This document shows positions 1-6,491 of a DNA stretch of 7,003 nucleotides, in pieces. Source of the DNA: Saprospirales bacterium (GTDB lineage Bacteria > Bacteroidota > Bacteroidia > Chitinophagales > Saprospiraceae). How positions within the stretch are numbered: position 1 is the first letter of the stretch; each line of letters starts with the position of its first letter. The notes under the pieces are model-generated. The model did no database searches, was not told the origin of the DNA, and saw only the letters and a list, made by a program, of their open reading frames with translations. Where the stretch lies: positions 1 through 7,003 of the forward strand of contig JAHEAS010000180.1 in assembly GCA_024642645.1 (NCBI GenBank), read 5' to 3'. Both the position numbers and the translations under genes were made by a program.

Positions 1-375
1 ATTGACAAACAGGCAGCCAAGCACGACCGGGTGATTGACTGCCTGCTCCAGTTCCACATCGCCGAGGAGGAAACCAAGTTCGGGCTGGACGAAGCGGAGG
101 CCGTCGAACTCCTGCAATCTGCTGATTTTCAAAACTTTAAAAACGTTCGCATCACGGGCGTGATGGGCATGGCCACTTTCACTGACGACCAGGTGCAAGT
201 GCGGCGGGAGTTCCGGCACTTGAAAGGGATTTTTGACAATTTGAAGGCCCGTTTTTTCCAAAACCAGCCCAGCTTCAAGGAAATCTCGATGGGCATGAGC
301 GGCGATTACTTGATGGCCGTGGAGGAGGGCAGCACGATGGTGCGGGTGGGGACGCTGTTGTTTGGGGTGAGGTGA
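1..375 (+). CDS. yggS: YggS/PROSC-family PLP-binding protein, 3' part
   Basis: The frame is open from the first base, so the gene's 5' end lies outside the window; 124 codons remain of a family that is usually about 220-230 residues. The visible part carries the family's C-terminal landmarks: FHIAEEETKFGL, the ITGVMGMATF strand, and SMGMSGDYLMAVEEGSTMVRVGTLLFG, which corresponds to the usual SMGMS-D-(x)-A-x-x-G-(x)-VR-G-(x)-FG end of the fold-type III barrel that holds the PLP phosphate. The PLP-binding lysine would be upstream and cannot be seen. Family members are cytoplasmic, bind pyridoxal phosphate without a known catalytic reaction and help balance vitamin B6 and amino-acid pools. The next gene is 104 bases downstream with its own candidate promoter, so they are probably not one operon. 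The family assignment is firm; the exact role is taken from the family. Confidence 0.93.
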   Translation: MDKQAAKHDRVIDCLLQFHIAEEETKFGLDEAEAVELLQSADFQNFKNVRITGVMGMATFTDDQVQVRREFRHLKGIFDNLKARFFQNQPSFKEISMGMSGDYLMAVEEGSTMVRVGTLLFGVR

Positions 376-405
376 TACTTTGCAACCCGCCCAACATACT
401 CGCTA

Positions 406-443
406 TTTGGATCCCATTCATCCTCATCAAAACGGTACTTTTG
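406..443 (+). promoter_or_regulatory. Candidate Bacteroidota sigma-A-type promoter for the secreted FG-GAP protein
   Basis: TACTTTTG at 436-443 matches the Bacteroidota -7 consensus TAnnTTTG exactly and would give a leader of roughly 30 bases before the ATG at 480. The nearest upstream TTTG (406-409) is 26 bases away, longer than the usual 17-23, so the -33 half is weak. Downstream, CAAATCAA occurs twice (450-457 and 465-472), ahead of a T run that abuts the start codon. Confidence 0.38.
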
Positions 444-479
444 CGTTAGCAAATCAACTGCCCACAAATCAATTTTTTT

Positions 480-2774
480 ATGAAAAAATTATCGCTCCTA
501 GCCCTTTTTGTCACAGTGCTTGGCTTCGCCAATGCCCAGATTTTCAACCGAATCTATGCCCCCGTTACCGAAAATGACACCCCACTTGCCAACCCCTGGG
601 CAGGCGGCTTCAATGCCCCCCAGTGGTCGGCTGTTGACTTAAACAATGATGGGAAACAGGACCTCTACGCCTTCGACCGCAACGGTGACAAGCATATTTG
701 TTTCATCAATGAGGGAGGCCCCGGCGAAATGAAATACCAGTTTGCACCACAATACGCCGCTAATTTCCCACTATGCCGCTTTTTCACCCTGCTCCGTGAT
801 TACAACCGGGACGGCGTGATGGACCTTTTTGCGAGTTCACTGGACGAAGGCATCGCGGGCCTGAAAGTTTACACGGGCAGTTACGTAAACAATCAACTAG
901 TATTCAATCGGGTCTCTTTCCCTTGGCTTTTTGATGTGCTTTTGATAGAGGCAGGAGGCGCACCTACCCAGCTTCCAGTCAATGCTGGGGATTATCCCGC
1001 CATTGACGACATAGATGGGGACGGCGACCTAGATGTGCTGGCTCTTGGCGTCACCGGCTCTAAGGTCTATTTCTACAAGAATATTGCGCTGGAGTCAGGG
1101 TTCACCGATGATACGCTCCTTTTCACCATCATGGACGACTGCTGGGGCAAGTTCTATATTCCTGCTTTTTCACAATCTATGCTGTTGAGCACGGACCCAA
1201 ATATGTGCGTGTTTTTCCAAAATCCAGAGGGCGAGATTGAGGAGCGGGGCGGGGTACACGGCGGCGCTACGCTGTGCACTTTGGACGAAGACAACGATGG
1301 TGATAAGGAACTGTTATACGGTGACCTGATTTATCCTCACATCATTCGTGGGAAAAACTGTGGGTCGGCACAGGCCGCTTGGATTTGCGAGCAAGACACA
1401 CTGTACCCGAGCTACACTGCTCCGACGAATATCATTGATTTTCCGGCCTCCTTCCACCTCGATGTGGACAATGACGGTTTGAAGGACCTGATTACATCGC
1501 CAAACATTCCGCAGGGTGGGTTCGATGAAAACGTTGTTTGGTTTTACAAGAACACCCAAAGCAATGAGTTTCCCATATTTGATTTGCAGAATGACCGCTT
1601 TTTGGAAGATGGAACCATTGACCTCGGCACGGGTTCAAACCCGGCGTTTGTTGACTACAATGCCGATGGACTGCTTGATTTTGTGGTGGGTAACGAAACC
1701 GCCTACAAGCCCAATTTTGTCAAGGACTCTCGCTTGTTTTTGTACAAAAACGTGGGGACGCCCAGCGAGCCAGCCTTTGAACTCGTGAACAGCGATTGGC
1801 TGAACTTTAGCCAGTTCGTTGACCCTAATTCACAGCCTTATGCCTATGCGCCCACCTTTGGTGACGTGGATGGCGATGGCGACCTGGACCTCGTGGTGGG
1901 CGAGCGGCAAGGCCGTCTTTTCTATGGTCAAAACCTCGCAGGACCGGGCAATCCGCTCAGTTTTGCTCCTATTATACCTTATTGGAAAGGCATTTCAGTC
2001 GGCCAGTTTTCCACGCCTTGTGTCCACGACATAAACCACGACGGACTTGGCGACCTGGTAATTGGCGAGTACAAAGGCACCATCAATTACATGCCGAATA
2101 TCGGTACGGTCGGCAATCCCGACTTTCATTCAAACCCCGATGAAGCCCCCAACAATTGGAGTTTTGGCGCCATCAGTACCCGGCAGCCGGGCTACACCAC
2201 GGGCTACAGTGCGCCAATCGTTATTGAAACCATGGACAGCACCATGTTTCTCGTGACAGGCACGGAACTGGGCTATCTCAAATATTACAAAATCAATCCC
2301 GACAGCATTGATGAAAGACCAACTTTTCAGGGTGATGTTGGTGGGGCTTTCGACCTGATTGATGAACAGCTCGGTGCGGGCATGAGGGAGGGTAAAATCA
2401 CCCGTGCCAGCTTCGGCGACCTCAATGGCGATGATTTTATTGATTGTATCGTCGGAAACCACCGGGGCGGCTTGGCACTTTACAGCTCACCCATCATCAT
2501 GGATGGTAGCGTAGCGGCGCACGAGGTGAAGCCCACGGTCGGCGTTGACATTTACCCAAACCCCACAGGTGATTTCCTTTTTGTAAATATCAAAACGGAA
2601 GGCAATCCGGTCTGCAAATACCGCATTTTTAGTGCGCTAGGCCAGTTCGTTGGTAGTGGCGATTTGGACTTTGCAAGCAAAAAAATGGACGTTACCAACC
2701 TAGGTTCAGGACTCTATTTCTTGGAATTGCAGGTAGGTGGAACGCAAGTTACAAAGCGGTTTGTGAAACGGTGA
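480..2774 (+). CDS. Secreted FG-GAP/VCBS repeat protein with T9SS type A sorting domain
   Basis: The 764-residue product starts with a Sec signal peptide (MKK, a hydrophobic stretch, then ANA before Gln20; cleavage likely after residue 19). Nine Asp-rich FG-GAP/VCBS-type loops of the form DxDxDGxxDL follow, at about residues 53, 107, 177, 269, 328, 392, 462, 517 and 647. Such loops bind calcium between the blades of a beta-propeller-like fold. The last one (DLNGDDFIDC) lacks the usual glycine. Residues about 688-764 form a T9SS C-terminal domain: VDIYPNPTGDFLFV, then IFSALGQFV, LGSGLYFLEL and a terminal TKRFVKR, as in the Por_Secre_tail family. The protein should therefore cross the outer membrane by T9SS and be released or anchored at the surface after the tail is removed. 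No catalytic domain is visible, so adhesion or ligand binding is only an inference. The ATG at 480 is chosen because the signal peptide begins there. The gene faces a convergent neighbour across a palindromic repeat. Confidence 0.93.
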   Translation: MKKLSLLALFVTVLGFANAQIFNRIYAPVTENDTPLANPWAGGFNAPQWSAVDLNNDGKQDLYAFDRNGDKHICFINEGGPGEMKYQFAPQYAANFPLCRFFTLLRDYNRDGVMDLFASSLDEGIAGLKVYTGSYVNNQLVFNRVSFPWLFDVLLIEAGGAPTQLPVNAGDYPAIDDIDGDGDLDVLALGVTGSKVYFYKNIALESGFTDDTLLFTIMDDCWGKFYIPAFSQSMLLSTDPNMCVFFQNPEGEIEERGGVHGGATLCTLDEDNDGDKELLYGDLIYPHIIRGKNCGSAQAAWICEQDTLYPSYTAPTNIIDFPASFHLDVDNDGLKDLITSPNIPQGGFDENVVWFYKNTQSNEFPIFDLQNDRFLEDGTIDLGTGSNPAFVDYNADGLLDFVVGNETAYKPNFVKDSRLFLYKNVGTPSEPAFELVNSDWLNFSQFVDPNSQPYAYAPTFGDVDGDGDLDLVVGERQGRLFYGQNLAGPGNPLSFAPIIPYWKGISVGQFSTPCVHDINHDGLGDLVIGEYKGTINYMPNIGTVGNPDFHSNPDEAPNNWSFGAISTRQPGYTTGYSAPIVIETMDSTMFLVTGTELGYLKYYKINPDSIDERPTFQGDVGGAFDLIDEQLGAGMREGKITRASFGDLNGDDFIDCIVGNHRGGLALYSSPIIMDGSVAAHEVKPTVGVDIYPNPTGDFLFVNIKTEGNPVCKYRIFSALGQFVGSGDLDFASKKMDVTNLGSGLYFLELQVGGTQVTKRFVKR

Positions 2775-2777
2775 TGG

Positions 2778-2870
2778 GTTGATAAAAGTTGATAAGGGTT
2801 GATTTTGGGTTGATGGGGTTGTCGTCATGCGGGAAATCAACCCTTGTCAACCACATCAACCCTTATCAAC
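2778..2870. repeat. Palindromic GTTGAT repeat array, likely bidirectional terminator
   Basis: Four GTTGAT units (2778, 2788, 2798, 2809; spacing 10-11) are mirrored by four reverse-complement units ATCAAC/GTCAAC (2836, 2846, 2855, 2865; spacing 9-10) around a short centre at about 2822-2835. The longest perfect arms are 2787-2803 and 2855-2871, 17 bases each. The array starts three bases after the stop codon of the FG-GAP gene and overlaps the 3' end of the convergent acyl-CoA reductase gene, including its stop codon. Its position between two convergent 3' ends suggests transcription termination or mRNA 3'-end protection on both strands. There is no T tract of the classical intrinsic terminator type right after the stem, so the function is inferred. 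Confidence 0.75.
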
Positions 2871-3883
2871 TCACAAAGAAACGCCATCACATCCACCCCG
2901 TCGGGATAGTCGCTCAGGCTAGGTTCTTGCGATTTTCCGAAGGAAATAGTGGGTAAACTGAGCAAATCCGGCTTCGCCACGATGCACTGGATTTCCTCGT
3001 TGCGGCTCGTCAGTTCCGCTTCCAGTGCAGCCTTATCTTCGTAAAATTCATAGTGCAGCGTGGCGATTCGGCTCGCAATGGCCTTATTCTCGGCGAGGAT
3101 GATGCAGCCATTGTTGAAGTACGGCACTTGGTTCAGCATCAGCAGGGCGAGGTTGTAGTCGAAATTGTTGCGGAACTTCGAGTGGTTGGCGAGCTCCTTG
3201 TAGTCGTGCAGGCGCTCCATCAGCGCCGCAAAATGGTAGCCTTTCGGCAAATACAGCTTTGAAACATTGCGGCAGCCCAAACCAAAAAAACGGAACACGT
3301 CCTTGCCGAGCGCATGAAAATCATCTTCTGTCTCCGTGCCGTCGAGCACGGCCACGGCGTTGCGGTTCTTGCGGATGATGTGCGGGTATTTCCCAAAATA
3401 TGCCTCAAAGTACCGGGCCGAATTGTTGCTGCCTGTGGCAATCACGGCATCCACGCCATTTATTTGCTCCGCAACTTCAAAAAAATCGCTGGTGCCGGGC
3501 GTGTATTTTTCCAACAATTGCAGCAAGTACGGCAACAGAAACTTGTCCTTGTCCGACAGTTTTATCTTCGCCCGATGCCCCGCCACGAAGGTGCAGACGA
3601 GGTCGTGAAAGCCCACCAGCGGCAGGTTTCCAGCCATTACCATCCCGACTGTGTGTAACTCGGAAAGGATTTCCGGGATACTGTACGCTGCCGCCCATTT
3701 TTCCAATTTGTTTTTATCCAAAAACTGCGTCGCAATGGCCCGAATGGCCAACTCCTGATTCTCCTTCGTAAACCAATTATTGTTGTAATGCGTGCGGTGG
3801 ATGACCGCATCGAGGTAGTCGTCCGGCTGCAGCAGCTGCTCGCCGAGGCGGGCAAGGGCGGATATGCGCTGTTCTAAGTTCAT
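2837..3883 (-). CDS. LuxC-family acyl-CoA reductase
   Basis: The 348-residue protein matches the LuxC/acyl-CoA reductase family, which belongs to the aldehyde dehydrogenase superfamily and reduces activated fatty acyl groups to aldehydes with NADPH. Visible landmarks are VMAGNLPLVGFHD (about residues 82-94), the nucleotide-site segment ATGSNNSARYFE (149-160), RKNRNAVAVLDG (171-182) and FGLGCRNVSK (200-209), where Cys204 is the expected acyl-carrying nucleophile. It is shorter than Vibrio LuxC (about 480 residues), as I recall is usual for the Bacteroidota forms, and no luxD, luxE or luciferase genes are nearby, so bioluminescence is not implied. The physiological substrate is unknown. The gene follows the rRNA pseudouridine synthase gene on the same strand after 92 bases holding a long hairpin. 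The ATG at 3883 fits the conserved N-terminus. The last ten codons lie in the palindromic repeat and may be a repeat-derived tail. Confidence 0.87.
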   Translation of the reverse strand: MNLEQRISALARLGEQLLQPDDYLDAVIHRTHYNNNWFTKENQELAIRAIATQFLDKNKLEKWAAAYSIPEILSELHTVGMVMAGNLPLVGFHDLVCTFVAGHRAKIKLSDKDKFLLPYLLQLLEKYTPGTSDFFEVAEQINGVDAVIATGSNNSARYFEAYFGKYPHIIRKNRNAVAVLDGTETEDDFHALGKDVFRFFGLGCRNVSKLYLPKGYHFAALMERLHDYKELANHSKFRNNFDYNLALLMLNQVPYFNNGCIILAENKAIASRIATLHYEFYEDKAALEAELTSRNEEIQCIVAKPDLLSLPTISFGKSQEPSLSDYPDGVDVMAFLCELIRVDVVDKG

Positions 3884-3971
3884 TTACGATAAATACATTT
3901 GCGATTTACGATTTTAGATTTACGATTGAGGTACTGCCCCAATCGTAAATCCAAAATCGTAAATCGTAAAT
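3882..3971 (-). repeat. ATTTACGAT repeat hairpin between the pseudouridine synthase and acyl-CoA reductase genes
   Basis: This spacer is built from the 9-mer ATTTACGAT (3882-3890, 3904-3912, 3918-3926, with a variant ATTTGCGAT at 3897-3905) and its reverse complement ATCGTAAAT (3942-3950, 3956-3964, 3963-3971). Arms 3897-3928 and 3940-3971 pair over 32 bases with two mismatches; beyond one more mismatch two further G-C pairs leave a five-base loop at 3932-3936. On the minus-strand RNA, which is the transcribed strand here, A3916/C3952 and A3929/C3939 become U-G wobble pairs. The hairpin begins four bases after the upstream stop codon and ends 13 bases before the downstream ATG. The copy at 3882-3890 overlaps that start codon and could pair with any copy on the other arm. 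It could act as a terminator, an RNA stabiliser or a translational control; none of these is proven. Confidence 0.75.
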
Positions 3972-3975
3972 CCCT

Positions 3976-5040
3976 TCATTCCTGATCAAGCGTTAGCTTC
4001 TGCTTCCTGTCTGTCACATACGTGCGCCAGCGGGCCAGGCAGTCCTGCATCGGCATGGGCAGTTCGGAGTCGAACTTCATGTGTTCCCCGGTACGGGGAT
4101 GTACGAAGCCGATTTCCTTGGCATGGAGCGCTTGACGTGGCAAAATTTCGAAGCAATTTTCCACAAACGACTTGTATTTGCTGAACACCGTTCCTTTCAT
4201 GATGCGGTTGCCGCCGTAGCGTTCGTCGTTGAAAAGCGGGTGGCCGAGGTGCGACATGTGTACCCGGATTTGGTGGGTACGCCCCGTCTCGAGCTGCAGT
4301 TCCATGTAGCTGACATAGTAAAGCCGCTCAAGCACCTTCCAGTGGGTGATGGCCAGCTTACCCTCGTTATCCTCCATCACCGCCATTTTCTTGCGGAAGC
4401 GGGGGTGCCGGCCTATGTAGTTTTCGATGGTACCCTCCTCTACCTCTTCCTCCATTTCGCCCCAAATAATGGCGTGGTAACGGCGGTGGATGGTATGGTC
4501 GTGAAACTGTTTGGCGAGGGAAAACATGGCAAATTCCGACTTTGCCACCACCATCAGACCGGAGGTGTCTTTGTCGATACGATGCACGAGGCCGGGGCGG
4601 TTGTCGGGGTTTCCCTCCATCACGGGCAAGTCCTGAAAGTAATAGGCCAAGGCATTTACGAGGGTACGGCGGTAGTTGCCCACCCCGGGATGCACCACCA
4701 TGCCAGCAGGCTTGTTCAGTACCAGCAGGTCGTCGTCTTCGTAAATGATGTTGAGTGGAATCTTGTCGGGATGCACCTTCACAGAATCCTCCATGGGTTT
4801 GGGCATCAGGACCTCCACCACGTCGTTCGGGCGGATTTTGTAGTTGGCTTTCTCCTCCTCGTCGTTCACCTTCACCAGTCCCGCCTTAATGGCGTTCTGT
4901 ACCCGGCTCCTCGAAATGCCAAATATCCGTTCGGACAGAAACTTGTCGAGCCGCATTACGCCTTGGCCCTTGTCCGCCACATAACTATGGGGTTCGTAAT
5001 AATCTTCGCTTAACGTCATTCTATCAGGTACACCTCGCAT
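3976..5040 (-). CDS. rluD: RluA/RluD-family 23S rRNA pseudouridine synthase
   Basis: The 354-residue product has the RluD layout: an S4 RNA-binding domain at about residues 29-75 (RLDKFLSERIFGISRSRVQ), then the pseudouridine synthase domain with YEDDDLLVLNKPAGMVVHPG (100-119), the catalytic motif HRIDKDTSGL (153-162, Asp156 the expected nucleophile), RRYHAIIWG (186-194), GRTHQIRVHM (253-262) and RQALHAKEIGF (302-312). The E. coli homologue converts uridines 1911, 1915 and 1917 in helix 69 of 23S rRNA to pseudouridine and matters for ribosome assembly. Which uridines this one modifies is inferred from the family. Two starts are possible: Met1 (5040) and Met8 (5019, MTLSEDYYEPH); the conserved region begins near residue 13, so sequence alone does not decide. 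The gene is transcribed away from the trans-sulfuration enzyme gene across a 217-base region and is followed by a long hairpin. Confidence 0.92.
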   Translation of the reverse strand: MRGVPDRMTLSEDYYEPHSYVADKGQGVMRLDKFLSERIFGISRSRVQNAIKAGLVKVNDEEEKANYKIRPNDVVEVLMPKPMEDSVKVHPDKIPLNIIYEDDDLLVLNKPAGMVVHPGVGNYRRTLVNALAYYFQDLPVMEGNPDNRPGLVHRIDKDTSGLMVVAKSEFAMFSLAKQFHDHTIHRRYHAIIWGEMEEEVEEGTIENYIGRHPRFRKKMAVMEDNEGKLAITHWKVLERLYYVSYMELQLETGRTHQIRVHMSHLGHPLFNDERYGGNRIMKGTVFSKYKSFVENCFEILPRQALHAKEIGFVHPRTGEHMKFDSELPMPMQDCLARWRTYVTDRKQKLTLDQE

Positions 5041-5257
5041 TTTTCACAATTTCACGGTTAAATGGCTTAATGGTTGTGGGTTTTCCAAAAGGGACTCCTG
5101 TGGAGCCAGTTCCATGTTTTCGGGGAAAAGATTGCAAAATAACGCAACTTTCACCCAACCAACCCGGCAGTTTTTCATTTTCCGTTTTGAAATTGGTTTT
5201 GCTTGCGCAATTTTGCCGCTCCAATCCCCAACAATTCAACAATAAAACAATTCAACA
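5041..5257. other. Divergent intergenic region
   Basis: These 217 bases separate two divergently transcribed genes and should hold both promoters. The side next to the pseudouridine synthase gene has a degenerate repeat (GGTTAAATGGCTTAATGGTTG at 5056-5076, in two TTAAATGG/TTAATGG units) and two GTGAAA-type units just before its start on the minus strand. The best minus-strand -7 candidate, TTATTTTG (5142-5135), has one mismatch and no well-placed -33 element, so I do not call it. The side next to the trans-sulfuration gene has a candidate promoter and a 14-base direct repeat, listed separately. I see no riboswitch-like structure, including none of the SAM type that might be expected before a Cys/Met gene. 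Confidence 0.6.
5186..5215 (+). promoter_or_regulatory. Candidate promoter for the trans-sulfuration enzyme
   Basis: TTTG (5186-5189), an 18-base spacer, and CAATTTTG (5208-5215) fit the Bacteroidota pattern TTG-N17-23-TAnnTTTG with one mismatch (C for the first T). The predicted leader is about 35-40 bases. The single mismatch and the T-rich background keep confidence low. Confidence 0.3.
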
Positions 5258-5260
5258 ATG
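5231..5260 (+). repeat. 14-base direct repeat containing the start codon
   Basis: ACAATTCAACAATA (5231-5244) and ACAATTCAACAATG (5247-5260) match at 13 of 14 bases with a period of 16. The only difference turns ATA into the ATG start codon of the downstream gene. The copies are A-rich and unstructured, a setting that favours initiation in Bacteroidota, which often lack a Shine-Dalgarno sequence. Whether the repeat is regulatory or an accident of duplication cannot be decided here. Confidence 0.7.
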
Positions 5261-6454
5261 CCTCCTCACATCGAATCCATTTGCGCCAAAGAAACCCACG
5301 ACCCCCGCACTACCAAGCCGCACATTTTGCCGCTGTACGCCACCTCGTCGTTCGCATTCGAGAACATTGACGAGGGCATCGAGATTTTTTCCAACAAAAA
5401 AGAAGGCCACGGCTACAGCCGCTACGGCAACCCCACCGTAGATGCGGTAGCCGCCAAAATAGCCGCACTCGAAGCTGCCGGAACTGGCGTCGAGGCAGCG
5501 GGGATGCTGTTTTCCAGCGGTCAAGCCGCCGTCAGCACGATGGTAATGGGCCTACTGAAATCCGGCGACAAAATCCTCACACAGGGCAACCTCTACGGTG
5601 GCACCACGGAGCTTTTTGTCAAAATTTTCCAACCGTTTGGCATCGAGACCATCCTCACCGACCTGCACGATTTGGGCAAAGTGGAAGACTTGATAAAAAA
5701 CGACCCCACCATCAAACTGCTCTATTTAGAAACGCCCGCCAACCCGACCCTCGCCTGCGTGGACATCGCTGCGCTGGCCAGCATTGCGAAGCGGCATGGA
5801 AGGTTGAGTGCCGTGGACAACACCTTCGCCACGCCCTACCTCCAGCAACCACTGCGCCACGGCGTGGATTTCATCGTGCACTCCACCACCAAGTTCCTCA
5901 ACGGCCACGGCAACTCCATCGCCGGGGCGCTCGTCACCTCGCACACGGCGCAAATGCGCATGGGCGGCAGCATCTGGCAAGCCATGAAATTGGCGGGGAC
6001 TAACTGCTCGCCTTGGGAGGCTTGGCTGGTTCACAACGGCATGAAAACCCTCGCCGTGCGCATGGAACGCCATTGTGACAATGCGCTCCGAATCGCCGGG
6101 TTTTTGGAACAAAACAAGCATGTGGAGCGGGTGAATTACTGCGGACTGCCCTCGCATCCCGACCATGAAATTGCGAAGCGGCAAATGAGCGCCTTCGGCG
6201 GGATGTTGAGTTTCGAGCTGGCAGGTGGCTTGGAGGCTGGCGTGAAATTTATGAACAATATCAAGTTCTGCACGCTGGCGCCTACGCTCGGCGACGTGGA
6301 TACGCTTATTCTGCACCCGGCCAGCATGTCGCACCTGAATATCTCGAAAGCGGTACGCCTAGCCAACGGCATCACGGATGGGCTGATTCGCCTCTCTGTA
6401 GGCATCGAGCATGTGGATGATATCATCGGGGATTTGGTGCAGGCGATGGGGTAA
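5258..6454 (+). CDS. Trans-sulfuration family PLP-dependent enzyme (Cys/Met metabolism)
   Basis: The 398-residue protein is a complete member of the Cys/Met metabolism PLP-enzyme family (cystathionine gamma-synthase/lyase, cystathionine beta-lyase, methionine gamma-lyase, O-acylhomoserine sulfhydrylase). Visible features are YSRYGNPT (53-60, PLP-phosphate contacts from the partner subunit), FSSGQAA (85-91), LYGGT (112-116, Tyr113 stacking on the cofactor), YLETPANPT (156-164), VDNTFATPYLQQPL (186-199, Asp187 on the pyridine nitrogen), HSTTKFLNGHG (208-218, Lys212 the Schiff-base lysine), LHPASMSH (352-359) and IRLSVGIEHVDDI (377-389, Arg378 for the substrate carboxylate). Reaction specificity is uncertain. 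The glutamate found in LAESLGG of cystathionine gamma-synthases and gamma-lyases is Pro342 here, and the cysteine of methionine gamma-lyases (LYGC) is Gly115. The product is cytoplasmic and probably tetrameric. The gene stands alone, so context does not name a pathway step. The ATG at 5258 leaves a normal short N-terminus. Confidence 0.9.
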   Translation: MPPHIESICAKETHDPRTTKPHILPLYATSSFAFENIDEGIEIFSNKKEGHGYSRYGNPTVDAVAAKIAALEAAGTGVEAAGMLFSSGQAAVSTMVMGLLKSGDKILTQGNLYGGTTELFVKIFQPFGIETILTDLHDLGKVEDLIKNDPTIKLLYLETPANPTLACVDIAALASIAKRHGRLSAVDNTFATPYLQQPLRHGVDFIVHSTTKFLNGHGNSIAGALVTSHTAQMRMGGSIWQAMKLAGTNCSPWEAWLVHNGMKTLAVRMERHCDNALRIAGFLEQNKHVERVNYCGLPSHPDHEIAKRQMSAFGGMLSFELAGGLEAGVKFMNNIKFCTLAPTLGDVDTLILHPASMSHLNISKAVRLANGITDGLIRLSVGIEHVDDIIGDLVQAMG

Positions 6455-6457
6455 ATA

Positions 6458-6491
6458 GGGAATTGGGAATTAGAAATTGGGAAATTGGGGG
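6458..6491 (+). repeat. GGGAATT short repeat after the trans-sulfuration gene
   Basis: Four imperfect units (GGGAATT at 6458 and 6465, AGAAATT at 6472, GGGAAATT at 6479) followed by a G run begin three bases after the TAA stop codon. The array has no inverted partner, so it does not look like a hairpin terminator. Its third unit supplies the TTG used as a -33 element in the adjacent promoter candidate. Confidence 0.65.

Noticed and set aside
380..577. A 65-codon open frame overlapping the start of the FG-GAP gene
   Set aside because: It runs through the promoter candidate and the signal-peptide codons in another frame and has no recognisable protein features.
2787..2871. Insertion-sequence remnant or MITE
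   Set aside because: There is no target-site duplication or transposase fragment, and the internal periodic units differ from a MITE's two terminal repeats.
2837..3883. Bioluminescence (lux) locus
   Set aside because: Only the LuxC-family gene is present; neighbours are rRNA modification and surface-protein genes.
2778..3971. CRISPR array
   Set aside because: The repeat units are 6-9 bases with almost no spacers, are arranged as inverted repeats and have no cas genes nearby.
4081..5013. A 310-codon open frame on the + strand opposite the pseudouridine synthase gene
   Set aside because: It is antisense to a gene with all family motifs, its translation is rich in His and Val without recognisable domains, and no promoter or initiation context supports it.
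5135..5142. Minus-strand -7 element (TTATTTTG) for the pseudouridine synthase gene
   Set aside because: It has one mismatch to TAnnTTTG, and the available TTG elements are at 12 or 16 bases, outside the usual spacing.
5726..6334. A 202-codon open frame on the - strand opposite the trans-sulfuration gene
   Set aside because: It is a complement shadow of a well-conserved gene; the translation shows no family resemblance.
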